A model generated the notes under the pieces. The model did not search any database, had not been told where the DNA came from, and worked only from the letters and a program-made list of their open reading frames with translations. From CAZLKN01 sp964560135 (lineage in GTDB: Bacteria; Actinomycetota; JAICYB01), in contig CAZLKN010000010.1 of the NCBI GenBank assembly GCA_964560135.1, positions 8,904-72,903 of the forward strand: a stretch of 64,000 nt of DNA. The letters are read 5' to 3'. Shown here piece after piece: positions 54,381 to 64,000 of the stretch; the stretch's first letter is position 1, and the number at the start of each line of letters is the position of its first letter. Position numbers and translations under genes: made by a program.

Positions 54381-57185
54381 TCAGCCCCCGGCCGCCGTCA
54401 CGGCGGGCTCCTCCGCCCCCGTGCCGAGGTAGGCCGACACCACCGCGGCGTCCCGTGCGACCTGCTCGGGAGGGCCATCGGCCAGCACCCGTCCCCGGTC
54501 GAGCACGTAGACGTGGTCGGACACCGCCGTCACCAATCCGACGTCGTGTTCGATCAGCAGCATCGACACCCCGACTTCGTCCCTGATCCTCAAGAGCAGC
54601 TCGGCCAGGCGGGCCGTCTCCCCGCTGTCGAGTCCGGAGGCGGTCTCGTCGAGCATGAGCAGCGTCGAGCCGCTGACGAGTGCGCGTGCGAGCTCCACCA
54701 TGCGCAGGATCCCGAAGGGCAGGCCGGCCGCCGGACGGTCGGCAACCTCGCCGAGATCCAGCAGCGAGATCACCTCCTGGACCCTGCGGCGCGCGTCCCG
54801 CTCGGCCCGCACCGCCCGCTCGGTGAGCAGCACATGTGACGCGAGCCCGGAGGCGTCGTGGAGGTGGGTGGCGACGAGCAGGTTCTCGGTGACCGTCAGC
54901 GAACGGAAGAGCTGGAGCACCTGGAAGGTGCGGCCGAGTCCGAGCCGCGCCCGCTCGTGGACGGCCAGGGGTCCGGCGTCGAGTCCGAACAGCTCCACGC
55001 GTCCGTCGCCGGGCACCACCAGTCCGGAGATGGCGTTGAACACCGTCGTCTTCCCCGCTCCGTTCGGACCGATCAGACCCACGATCTCGCCTTCCCGCAC
55101 CTCCAGCGAGACCTCGGAGGCGGCGACGAGTCCGCCGAATCGCACGGTGACCTTCTGCGTTCGCAGCAGGCACGGGCGGGTGGTCCGACCCTGCCCGGCC
55201 GTGCGCGCGGCGGGAGCAGGCAGCACCCCGGTCGCCTCCGGCACGCCGGGCTCGGGCGGGCCCGCTCCGGACGGATCCACACCTCGCATCCGGGCCACGA
55301 GCCGGTCCACGGCATCGGGGACGGCGGCCAGACCACCCCGGTAGGAGAGCAGGACGAATGCCAGCAATCCCGCCGAGACGATGTCCAGCCAGCCCTTCAG
55401 GGCCTCGACCCGGAAGAAGACCTCGTGGAGCCCGGCGAAAAGCACGGAGGCCGCCACCGCACCGCCGAGGCTGTGCAGGCCACCGACCACCGCGAGGCTC
55501 AGGTAGAAGAGCGAGAACGTGAACGCGAACTGCGCCGGCACCACCGTGCGCTGGTCGACCATCAGCATGGTGCCGGCGACACCGGCCAGCGCGCCCGACA
55601 TCCCGAAGGCGATGAGCTTGTACCGCGTCACGTCGATGCCGAGCGACGCTGCCGCGATCTCGCTTCCCTGGATCGCGAAGAACGCCCTCCCGGTCTTGGA
55701 GTCACGGACGTTCGCAGCGGCTGCCAGCGCCAGGACGGCGGCAGCGACCGCCGCGTACAGGAAGGTGCGCCGGTCCGAGAAGTCGAAGAACGGCATGCCG
55801 TCGCGTGGCCCGACGGTGGGGGGATCGATGGTCGAGGACCCACCGGCCCCCACGAGCCATGCCTGGTTGAACAGGTACGCGTCCGCCATCCACGCGAAGA
55901 TGAGGGTCGCAACGGCGAGGTACAGGCCGCGCACCCGAAGGGCCACCACGCCGAGGACCAGCGCCGCCGCGGCCGCCACACCGGCCCCCACCACGACGTT
56001 CACCGGGAAGGGAATCCCGAGCCCGCGGACGGCCAAACCCACCACGAAGGCGGCGATCCCGACGAAGGTGCCGTGGGCCAGGGAGATCTGCCCCACCCAT
56101 CCGGTGAGGAGCACGATCGACACCGTGACGATCACATAGAAGGCGGCCAGGTTGACGTCGCCCAGGATCGAGAAGGGGATCACACCGAACCAGGGCGCCG
56201 CCAGCGCCACGAGCACCGCGGCCAGGAGGATCCGCCGGGTCCGGGGGCTCAAGGTGCGCCGCGCCCGGGACGACACGGCCGCCAGCGGCGCAGGGGTGGC
56301 ATCCGCGGCTGTGAACCGCTGGCCCCGGGCCCGCATCACGATCAGGGCGACGATCGTGAGGACGACCTCGGGCGCGCCCACCTGTCCGGCGAAGCCCTCG
56401 AGGCCGGGAACGAGCGAGAACGCCGGGACCATCCCTTGGACGACCCCGACCACCGCTGCGCCCGCCAGCGCCCCGGGCAGGCTCTCCAGCCCGCCGATGA
56501 GCGCGGCGACGAACGCGGGCAGGACCGCCAGCGACAAGGTGAAGGGCTCGAGGTTCGTCACCCCGGCGAGCATGATGCCCGCGAGTCCTGCCAGCCCGCC
56601 TCCGATCATCATCGCCAGGCCGCTCATCCGGTCGGGGTCCACCCCCATCAGTGCAGCCGCCCGCCGGTTCTCCGCCGCGGCACGCATCCAGAGACCCACA
56701 TCGGTGGATCGGAAGAACGCGAAGAGTGCGGCAGCCACCACCATCGCGGTCACGAACAGTCCGACCTGTCCCAGCCTGATGAACGAGAACCCGACGCGGA
56801 ACCGGACGTCGGGGAACAACCCGGGCGCCTGCAGCGGCGTCGTGCCCCAGATCTTCGCCGAGAGGCCGATGAGCAGGCTGAGGACGGCGACGGTGCCCAC
56901 GGTCTGCGCCGTGGTCCCGGCGTCGCGCAGCCGCGCGATGAACACCCGGTCGACGGCGAGGCCGAGGAGCGCACCGGTCGCCACCCCGGCGACGGTGGCC
57001 GGCAGCATGGGGATCCCCGCCTTCCACAGGCTGTAGGTCACGTAGGCCGGGACCATGGCCATCGCGCCGTGGGCCAGGTTGAGGACGCGGGAGGCCCGGT
57101 ACATCACGACGATCCCCACGGCGAACATGGCGTAGGCGCCGACCAGCGGCAGCGAGAGCAGGAAGTAGACGGGGATCTGGTCCAC
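54381..57185 (-). CDS. Branched-chain-type ABC transporter: LivH-LivM-LivG fusion
   Basis: A single 934-residue ORF joining three usually separate subunits. Residues ~1-295 are a LivH permease (MYRASRVLNLAHGAMAMVPAY), ~310-610 a LivM permease (GWVGQISLAHGTFVGIAAF, ALRVRGLYLAVATLIFAW), and ~665-920 a LivG ATPase (Walker A GPNGAGKTT, signature LPFGILRMVELARAL, Walker B LLMLDETASGLD). Walker B has Thr where Pro is common (DEP to DET). A LivF second ATPase is not encoded nearby, so the ATPase may homodimerise or use a distant partner. GTG start, 1 nt after the binding-protein stop. The ligand need not be an amino acid. Confidence 0.85.
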   Translation of the reverse strand: MDQIPVYFLLSLPLVGAYAMFAVGIVVMYRASRVLNLAHGAMAMVPAYVTYSLWKAGIPMLPATVAGVATGALLGLAVDRVFIARLRDAGTTAQTVGTVAVLSLLIGLSAKIWGTTPLQAPGLFPDVRFRVGFSFIRLGQVGLFVTAMVVAAALFAFFRSTDVGLWMRAAAENRRAAALMGVDPDRMSGLAMMIGGGLAGLAGIMLAGVTNLEPFTLSLAVLPAFVAALIGGLESLPGALAGAAVVGVVQGMVPAFSLVPGLEGFAGQVGAPEVVLTIVALIVMRARGQRFTAADATPAPLAAVSSRARRTLSPRTRRILLAAVLVALAAPWFGVIPFSILGDVNLAAFYVIVTVSIVLLTGWVGQISLAHGTFVGIAAFVVGLAVRGLGIPFPVNVVVGAGVAAAAALVLGVVALRVRGLYLAVATLIFAWMADAYLFNQAWLVGAGGSSTIDPPTVGPRDGMPFFDFSDRRTFLYAAVAAAVLALAAAANVRDSKTGRAFFAIQGSEIAAASLGIDVTRYKLIAFGMSGALAGVAGTMLMVDQRTVVPAQFAFTFSLFYLSLAVVGGLHSLGGAVAASVLFAGLHEVFFRVEALKGWLDIVSAGLLAFVLLSYRGGLAAVPDAVDRLVARMRGVDPSGAGPPEPGVPEATGVLPAPAARTAGQGRTTRPCLLRTQKVTVRFGGLVAASEVSLEVREGEIVGLIGPNGAGKTTVFNAISGLVVPGDGRVELFGLDAGPLAVHERARLGLGRTFQVLQLFRSLTVTENLLVATHLHDASGLASHVLLTERAVRAERDARRRVQEVISLLDLGEVADRPAAGLPFGILRMVELARALVSGSTLLMLDETASGLDSGETARLAELLLRIRDEVGVSMLLIEHDVGLVTAVSDHVYVLDRGRVLADGPPEQVARDAAVVSAYLGTGAEEPAVTAAGG

Positions 57186-57186
57186 G

Positions 57187-58647
57187 TCACAGGCCCCCGG
57201 GCCACGGGTCGGGCACGAAGCCGGTCTGCTCGTAGCGCCACCCTGAGAACCCCTGCTTGAACTGGATCGAGAAGGCCTGGGCGCTGGTGTTCGCGAAGCG
57301 GTCGTCCGGGCGCCAGCTCAGCGGTGTGGACAGCCCGGTGTCGAGGTCCATCTGGTCGAGCACGGTCTTGAGACGGTCCCGCGTGAGGTCGGGGCCCACC
57401 TGCTTCAGCCCCTCGACGAGCAGCTGCATCCCGAGGTAGCCGCCGATGAGGAAGGAGTTGTTCACGTCCGCGGTCGAGTTCAGCGCCCGCACATCCCGGA
57501 CGAACCGTGCAACCTCCGGACGGTCGCTGTACGGAAAGATCGGCGGGTTGTACCCCGTCCACACCCACATCCCGTCGCATGGACGGCCGCAGTTGACGGC
57601 GAAGCCGTCGCTGAACAGCGGCTGCGGGCCACCGGCGCCGACGTTGAGCTCGGCCCCCAGCACACCTCCCGACTGGATCCATGCCTGCGCCGTCGCGGGC
57701 TCGAGGAGCAGGGCCACGAAGTCGCACTGGTTGCGTCCGCAGGCACGGTTGAAGGTCTGCACCTCGGAGGCGTAGCCGGACCGCCCGGCGACGATCCCGC
57801 AGAAGGCCTGCTCGCAGCGGGGATCTCGGGTGGGGTCGCTGTAGCCCGGGACGTCGGCTCCGGTGAGTCGCTTCACCGAGCGGTTGAACGCCTCAGCCCC
57901 CTCGATGCCGAAATGGTAGGTGCTCTCGTACACGATCCCGAACTTGCGCGCCCCCCGGTCGTAGGCGTTCTTCGCCATGATGCGCATCGTGGAGATCGTG
58001 GACGTGGCCACCGGCCAGATCCACGGGTCGGTGTACTGACTGATGAGCATCCCGTCGGTGCCGACCACCGGGATCCCCGCCTTTCGTACGTCCCCGGACT
58101 CCGTCACCACCCGCAGCCCCTCCGAGGAGGGCACCACCGCCAGCGCGAAGACGTCCGACGCCATGAAGTTGCGCAGGAACCCGGCGCCGCGGCTGGCATC
58201 CCAGCCGTCGTCGACCAGGCGCATGTCGAGCAGCCGTCCGCAGATGCCGCCTTCGCGGTTCACCTCCTCGAGCACGGCCTGCATCCCGGTGCGCACCGGG
58301 CCGAGGAAGCTCGCACCGACCCCCGACTCGACCACCGTCGCCGCCAGTTTGATGCGGTCGCCCGAAACCCCGCTGTCCGTCTCGCCGCCGTTGCGGCCCC
58401 GAGCGCACTCCAACCCCGTCCCGGCGGCCTGCCCCGGGCCGGTACGGTCGGTGGTCTCTCCGGGCCCGCCGGCGTCGCCGCCGGCGGGCCCGGACGCCTC
58501 GTCGAGCGTCTCACTCGGCCCGGTGGCGCCGGGGGTCTCGACGGCGACCTCCACGGTCCGCTCTCCGTAGCGGGGGGCCGCCGCGACCGCCGAGAGCACG
58601 ACCACCAGCCCGGCGAGCGGCAGGAATGCGCGCAACGAAGGCCGCAC
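57187..58647 (-). CDS. ABC transporter substrate-binding protein (Leu/Ile/Val-binding type)
   Basis: A 486-residue type I periplasmic-binding-fold protein anchored by an N-terminal helix (FLPLAGLVVVLSAVAAAP), with no lipobox. A Gly/Thr/Glu-rich spacer (~35-90) precedes the ligand domain (from IKLAATVVESGVGASFLGPV). It has about six Cys residues in the ligand domain (GGICGR, RCEQAFCG, ACGRNQCD, NCGRPCDG), unusual for the family and suggesting disulfides. It sits between the 905-residue secreted protein gene and the LivHMG fusion, all coupled, so the three likely work together. Confidence 0.85.
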   Translation of the reverse strand: MRPSLRAFLPLAGLVVVLSAVAAAPRYGERTVEVAVETPGATGPSETLDEASGPAGGDAGGPGETTDRTGPGQAAGTGLECARGRNGGETDSGVSGDRIKLAATVVESGVGASFLGPVRTGMQAVLEEVNREGGICGRLLDMRLVDDGWDASRGAGFLRNFMASDVFALAVVPSSEGLRVVTESGDVRKAGIPVVGTDGMLISQYTDPWIWPVATSTISTMRIMAKNAYDRGARKFGIVYESTYHFGIEGAEAFNRSVKRLTGADVPGYSDPTRDPRCEQAFCGIVAGRSGYASEVQTFNRACGRNQCDFVALLLEPATAQAWIQSGGVLGAELNVGAGGPQPLFSDGFAVNCGRPCDGMWVWTGYNPPIFPYSDRPEVARFVRDVRALNSTADVNNSFLIGGYLGMQLLVEGLKQVGPDLTRDRLKTVLDQMDLDTGLSTPLSWRPDDRFANTSAQAFSIQFKQGFSGWRYEQTGFVPDPWPGGL

Positions 58648-61365
58648 TCAGGTCCCCCCGAGCGCGGTCCGGGCCTGGCGGCGGCGCAGGAGCAGGTAGA
58701 CGGGGGCCGCGAAGAACCCCCATACGGTCAGCGCCACCAGGAACCCACCCGGCGTCGTCAGGGCGAGCCGGAGGCCGTCCACGAACCGCTCCACCACCGT
58801 CCGGAACTCGTCGACCTGGGCCCCGCCCCCGTCACCCGGGGCAGGGTCGAAGGCCGGTGGGGCTTGCGTCCGGGGAGCCACCGCGACCGAGAGCACGTCC
58901 GCCGGCAGGGGCGCGATGGCCCCCGGGTCGGAGGCTCCGCCCGGCAGCCGGAAGATCCCGTAGTGGGCCTCGGCCTCCACGGCCGCGAACTGGTACACCT
59001 GGCGCGAGCGCGAGTGATTGTCGTTGAACAGCGTCACCACCATCCCCGGCACCTCGAAACGCTCGTCGTTGTTCGTCGCCTTCTCCTCCAGGAAGTCGTC
59101 GGCGTCCTTGCGGACGAGAGCTTCGAAGCCGCCCGGGGTCCCCTTTATCGCGGTGGTGTCGGGTTCGGGGAAGGCGATCCGCACGCGCCCGGCCGTCGCC
59201 AGGTCCACCGCGCGCACCGCGTCATCGAGACGGTCGCGGCAGTCGTCGGCGGTGGAGCAGGCGAACAGGGTTCGACCGTCTCTCGGGTCGGCCACGCGCA
59301 TGCCCTCCACGACGCGCGCGAACGCGCCCTCGGCGGTGCCGGGCCGTCCCCGCGCCTGCGCCTCGGCGGCGGTGGCCACCCGGGAGACCCACAGGACGGG
59401 CCCCACGCGGATGCCCCACGCTTCGGCGGAGGCCGAGGAGACTCCACCCCGGTCGCGTTCACGCCACGTCCGGGCATCGGCGAAGGACGCGTAGACGGAC
59501 ACACCGCCGGCGTCCGGCGAGCGGTGCTCAGCCGACGCCTCGACCCGCTCCGCCCCTTGATCGCAGGAGACGGCCACCCGGCCACCGGCCTCCTGCCGTG
59601 TGTCCTCGGCCGGCTCGCCACGGAAGTCCACGCACTCCCCCGGGCCCCAGGGGAGCGCGACCTGGGCCCCCGTCGGATTGAGGTTCTGCGGGTCGCCGGT
59701 CAGATCGGGATCGCTCGGGTCCGGGTTGGGCCCGCTGGGGTTGGACAAGCTAAACAGGTCCCCGTCGGTGTTCGGATCGCGATCGACGGCGATGGCCTTC
59801 GCGCTCGCCTCACCGGCGGAAAGGAACGCCTTCTCGACCCTCGCGAAGAACACGTCGCGGTCACCGGGGGACGGCCAGAACGGGTCGCCGGTCTCGGGAT
59901 GGACGGGAAGGAGCCGATCCAGCCCGCTGAGGCGCTGGCGGATCGAGAACCCGAGCTCGATGCCGATCAGGTTGTCCTGCACCGCACCCAGGCCCCCGAC
60001 GCTGAGCGACCGCGCGCCGAACGCCTGCGCGCCCACGGCGAAGTTGACGCCGGTGACACCGGGGTCCTCGTCGATGTCGGCGGTGTTGCGGTCGGGGTCC
60101 GGGGAGGCGGGGGGTTCGGGCGTGGTCACCTCGTCACGCAGGACCTCGTAGTAGGGCTTCTCCTCGGTTCGCCGGAGGTCGAGGTCGCCCGGCCAGAACT
60201 TCATGAAGTAGCGGCGCGTCGGCGGATCGATCTGCATGATCCCACCACGTCCGCTGCGCACCGTGGAGAAGAACAGTCCCTGGGGCAGCGGGGTCGCGCG
60301 CCCATCGGCGACCGTCAGCCCGCCGCGGGCGCCGCCGTCCACGAACGCGAGCCGTCCCGTGTCGGGATCCAGCCCGAGCTGGGCGGGGGCCCGGTCCAGG
60401 GCGATCGTCCCCAGGAACACCCCGCGGCGCCCGTCGAAGGCCGTCGCGCCCTCGGCACCGAAGGCCTTGTTGACGAGGAACACCCGATCGCTGCCGGAAT
60501 CGTAGAGGCCGGCGTAGAACTCACCGCCGATCGGGAATGCCTGCGTGGTGAAGGCATTGCTCTGTGCCTGGTCCGCGCCGGGGAGGATGGTCACGCGCAC
60601 GACCGCCGGCGTGCCGGGGAAGCGATAGTTCGCCACCGGCGTGTTGACGGTGCACGCGAAGTACACGACCGGCCGCTCGATGCTCCGTCCGAGCGGCCCC
60701 GGGATCCCGTTGGAGACGTTGGTGCCCAGGGGCCGCTGGCACGAAGGCACCGGGTAGCTCCAGTCCACCGACCCCGACGAGACGTCCCACTGGACGAGCA
60801 CCGTGGTGTTCGACGCCGAGTCGCCGGGCGAGACCAGCGGCGACACCATCTCACCCAGGATGTAGAGCTTGTCCTCGGGAGCGAAGTAGCTCATCGCGAA
60901 GATCTGGCCCCCGCGCAGCACGTCGGTGAGCGAATGCCGGCTGGTTACCTCCAGGGTCCGTCCGTCCACCACGGCCATCCAGGGCTCCGGGCTGATGAGC
61001 AGCGGGTAGCGGAAGTAGGTCACGAACAGCCGGTGGCGGACCTCGTCGACGGGGACCGCGAGAGCCCCCTGCCGTACGCCGTCGTCCACCGCCGCCGAGC
61101 CGAGATGGTCGAGGGTGTCGAGATCGTAGGCGTCCACGACGACCTCGGAGAAGGCCTGGGAGTCCGGGCGCACCTCGTACAGTCGCCGGCCGGCGACGTC
61201 GGTGACGAGCTGGCCAGCCAGGGCCGAGGTCACATCGGGCGCGCGCGTGTGGAGGCGATCGACGGTCTCGATACCTGCCTGTGTACGCGACGCCGACGCG
61301 GGGAGCATCACGGCGCACAGCAGCGCCGCGCATGCGACCGCACAGGATCCCCGCGCCCCTCGCAT
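58648..61365 (-). CDS. Large secreted, membrane-anchored protein of unknown function
   Basis: A 905-residue protein with an N-terminal signal peptide (ending MLPASASRTQA), a long extracytoplasmic part and a C-terminal membrane helix (FLVALTVWGFFAAPVYLLL) followed by a basic stop-transfer tail (RRRQAR). The first ~400 residues look like a beta-propeller (repeated short strands such as RRLYEVRPDS, DRVFLVNKAF). The middle has acidic Asp/Pro stretches. No enzyme motif is seen. The ATG at 61365 follows AGGAGAGGTG. It is the first gene of the operon with the binding protein and LivHMG, directly abutting the former (TGA then GTG), so it may be an accessory ligand-capture or anchoring factor. Confidence 0.7.
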   Translation of the reverse strand: MRGARGSCAVACAALLCAVMLPASASRTQAGIETVDRLHTRAPDVTSALAGQLVTDVAGRRLYEVRPDSQAFSEVVVDAYDLDTLDHLGSAAVDDGVRQGALAVPVDEVRHRLFVTYFRYPLLISPEPWMAVVDGRTLEVTSRHSLTDVLRGGQIFAMSYFAPEDKLYILGEMVSPLVSPGDSASNTTVLVQWDVSSGSVDWSYPVPSCQRPLGTNVSNGIPGPLGRSIERPVVYFACTVNTPVANYRFPGTPAVVRVTILPGADQAQSNAFTTQAFPIGGEFYAGLYDSGSDRVFLVNKAFGAEGATAFDGRRGVFLGTIALDRAPAQLGLDPDTGRLAFVDGGARGGLTVADGRATPLPQGLFFSTVRSGRGGIMQIDPPTRRYFMKFWPGDLDLRRTEEKPYYEVLRDEVTTPEPPASPDPDRNTADIDEDPGVTGVNFAVGAQAFGARSLSVGGLGAVQDNLIGIELGFSIRQRLSGLDRLLPVHPETGDPFWPSPGDRDVFFARVEKAFLSAGEASAKAIAVDRDPNTDGDLFSLSNPSGPNPDPSDPDLTGDPQNLNPTGAQVALPWGPGECVDFRGEPAEDTRQEAGGRVAVSCDQGAERVEASAEHRSPDAGGVSVYASFADARTWRERDRGGVSSASAEAWGIRVGPVLWVSRVATAAEAQARGRPGTAEGAFARVVEGMRVADPRDGRTLFACSTADDCRDRLDDAVRAVDLATAGRVRIAFPEPDTTAIKGTPGGFEALVRKDADDFLEEKATNNDERFEVPGMVVTLFNDNHSRSRQVYQFAAVEAEAHYGIFRLPGGASDPGAIAPLPADVLSVAVAPRTQAPPAFDPAPGDGGGAQVDEFRTVVERFVDGLRLALTTPGGFLVALTVWGFFAAPVYLLLRRRQARTALGGT

Positions 61366-61492
61366 CACCTCTCCTTACATCCTGCTCCACCACTGCACGA
61401 ACCGGACGAACCCGACATCCGGCCGCCCACGCGAACGGACGGCCGGGGGCCTGCCCTCCGACCGTCCGTCGGTACCAACCGGTGACTGCGTG

Positions 61493-62029
61493 CTACCCGG
61501 CGACGACGGCCTGTCCGGTCACGTTCGCCGAGGTGACCGGGGTGAGCGCGCAGTCCTGTCCGAGGTCGGGCGTGAACTGGAAGGCCCCCGCCAGCGGCGA
61601 GTTGTTCGCCGAGCCCTCGAGCAGCACCATGCTTCCGAAGCGCACGAAGTCGAACTGGCCGACCACCAACAACTCGCCGCCGCCGACCATCGGAACGTTC
61701 GCGGAGAAGCTCCCCTTCCCCGACCCGTACGCGCACGTGTCGCCCGGGCCGAACACCTCCGCGAGCTCCCCCTCGCCATACTCCCCCGGGGCAGTCACCT
61801 CCCCCCCGCCGGCAACCGCCTCCCCGTCGATGACCCCCACGCACGTGAGGGTGGTGTTGGCCACGAACGCGAACTCCCCGATCGTCGGCGTGAGCGACAG
61901 CGGCTCACTGAGCGTGACGCCGCCTGAGACGGTGCACGTCCCACCGCTGGCTTGAGCCGACGCCCCCGGACCGGTCGCCGTCAGGCTCCCGATGATCGCG
62001 ATCGCACAGAAAATCCCCCTCAGCTTCAT
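61493..62029 (-). CDS. Secreted beta-rich protein
   Basis: A 178-residue exported protein with a Sec signal peptide (MKLRGIFCAIAIIGSLTATG, cleavage near ASAQA). The mature part is Gly/Ser/Thr/Val-rich with likely beta strands and four Cys that could form disulfides (GGTCTV, LTCVGV, GDTCAYG, GQDCAL). No family recognised; it resembles uncharacterised actinobacterial surface proteins. GAGGGGGACG precedes the ATG. About 125 bp separate its stop from the next leftward gene. Confidence 0.7.
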   Translation of the reverse strand: MKLRGIFCAIAIIGSLTATGPGASAQASGGTCTVSGGVTLSEPLSLTPTIGEFAFVANTTLTCVGVIDGEAVAGGGEVTAPGEYGEGELAEVFGPGDTCAYGSGKGSFSANVPMVGGGELLVVGQFDFVRFGSMVLLEGSANNSPLAGAFQFTPDLGQDCALTPVTSANVTGQAVVAG

Positions 62030-62147
62030 ATCGTCCCCCTCTCACGGATACACCCGAACATCACGAAAGACTTCGGCGCACGTACGCGACATTCCTGCCC
62101 CCACCACGACGGCTATCATGGCTGCCCGCCACGCGAGGAGGTACGGA

Positions 62148-63641
<1,494 letters not shown>

Positions 63642-63740
63642 TCGCCGGGCCCGGTTCCCTGTCGGGCGCTCATATCGCTGTTATCGTCTGAGCACTGAGA
63701 TCATGCATGTTCATCGGTGTGACAAGGGGGGCGGGAAAGC

Positions 63741-64000
63741 GTGAACCTGGTCGCGACACCCACCAGCGGCATCTTCCGCGCCGTGCAGGGCGCCGCGCGC
63801 CTCGGGGTGGGCGCGCTGCTGGTCGGCGCCATGGCACTGACCGGCGGATCCGGCGGGGCGGCGCCGACCGTGACACCCGTCCCGACGGCGGCTCCGAGCC
63901 CCGAACCCCCCCCCCCCCCCCCCCCCCCCCCCCGGGCCCCCCCCCCCGGCCCCCCCCCCCCCCGCCGGGGCCCACGGGGGGGGGGCCCCCCACGGGGCCC
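63741..64000 (+). CDS. Secreted protein, N-terminal fragment cut by contig end
   Basis: A GTG start behind GGGGGGCGGG opens a signal-peptide-like sequence (IFRAVQGAARLGVGALLVGA, then a small-residue region and PTVTPVPTAAPSPEP). After about residue 55 the sequence becomes a C/G homopolymer, so the rest is not reliable. Probably a secreted or cell-wall protein with a Pro/Ala-rich linker. Confidence 0.5.
   Translation, partial: MNLVATPTSGIFRAVQGAARLGVGALLVGAMALTGGSGGAAPTVTPVPTAAPSPEPPPPPPPPPRAPPPGPPPPRRGPRGGGPPRG
63906..64000. other. C/G homopolymer tract at contig end
   Basis: A run of 28 C is followed by alternating blocks of C and G to the last base, with only two A and no T. This is unlike any other stretch and looks like a sequencing or assembly artefact. 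Confidence 0.7.

Noticed and set aside
57913..61485. 1190-codon plus-strand open frame
   Set aside because: Antisense shadow of the binding-protein and 905-residue protein genes, with a biased Arg/Gly/His composition.

Overview
This window is GC-rich, densely packed chromosomal DNA from an actinobacterium (Actinomycetota). The evidence is a WhiB-type iron-sulfur regulator, a PdtaS-type histidine kinase next to a short biotinyl protein (an arrangement I also recall in mycobacteria), two copies of the actinobacterial LexA box, a bacterial Ku, an AcnA-type aconitase, a DUF222 gene start, frequent GTG/TTG starts, and SpoVS and RNase Y of the kind found outside the classical Streptomyces/Mycobacterium model species. 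I cannot place it to a class. No rRNA, tRNA, CRISPR array, phage or intact insertion sequence was found. The contig ends in a C/G homopolymer tract that looks artefactual.

Layout. 1-4.3 kb: LexA-boxed DUF222 gene start, an R2lox-type oxidase, a class C beta-lactamase-fold hydrolase, an acyl-CoA dehydrogenase and a transposase relic. 4.3-9.7 kb: a caa3-type cytochrome oxidase operon (ctaC-D-E-F-G plus a membrane cupredoxin). 9.9-17 kb: aconitase, STAS protein, Ku, lipid kinase, WhiB and FtsH. 17-23.4 kb: a degenerate receiver, PdtaS-type kinase, and an acyl-CoA/keto-acid operon (enoyl-CoA hydratase, carboxyltransferase, VOC protein, BKACE, biotinyl carrier). 23.5-35.7 kb: housekeeping RNA/DNA genes (miaA, miaB, rny, recA, spoVS) mixed with an acyl-CoA ligase and bacterioferritin. 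35.8-43.8 kb: hydrolase, beta-propeller proteins, isocitrate dehydrogenase, a diguanylate cyclase and a regulator-leuC-leuD operon. 43.8-45.5 kb: a 1.6-kb gene-poor gap. 45.5-54.3 kb: a tungstate/molybdate-type ABC transporter, endonuclease IV, a cyclic-nucleotide-binding protein facing a metallophosphoesterase, a DAHP synthase behind a complete transcription attenuator, threonine aldolase and a phosphofructokinase with pyrophosphate-type residues. 54.4-64 kb: a branched-chain-type ABC transporter in which both permeases and one ATPase are one polypeptide, with its binding protein and a 905-residue secreted protein; then a secreted beta-rich protein, glycerol kinase and a truncated secreted protein.

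The metabolic genes fit an aerobic heterotroph that oxidises fatty or branched acyl chains through the TCA cycle and caa3 respiration. The most striking regulatory feature is the leader upstream of the DAHP synthase gene (50180-50396): a good promoter, a 26-codon leader peptide with Trp, Phe, Phe and Tyr clustered at codons 7-12, and three mutually exclusive RNA hairpins ending in an intrinsic terminator. Other observations include an apparent ATC start for aconitase, a perfect hairpin displaying a GAGG loop right before the endonuclease IV start, a probable leaderless autoregulated cupin-type repressor, a bacterioferritin lacking one ferroxidase histidine, and a receiver domain lacking its phospho-acceptor.
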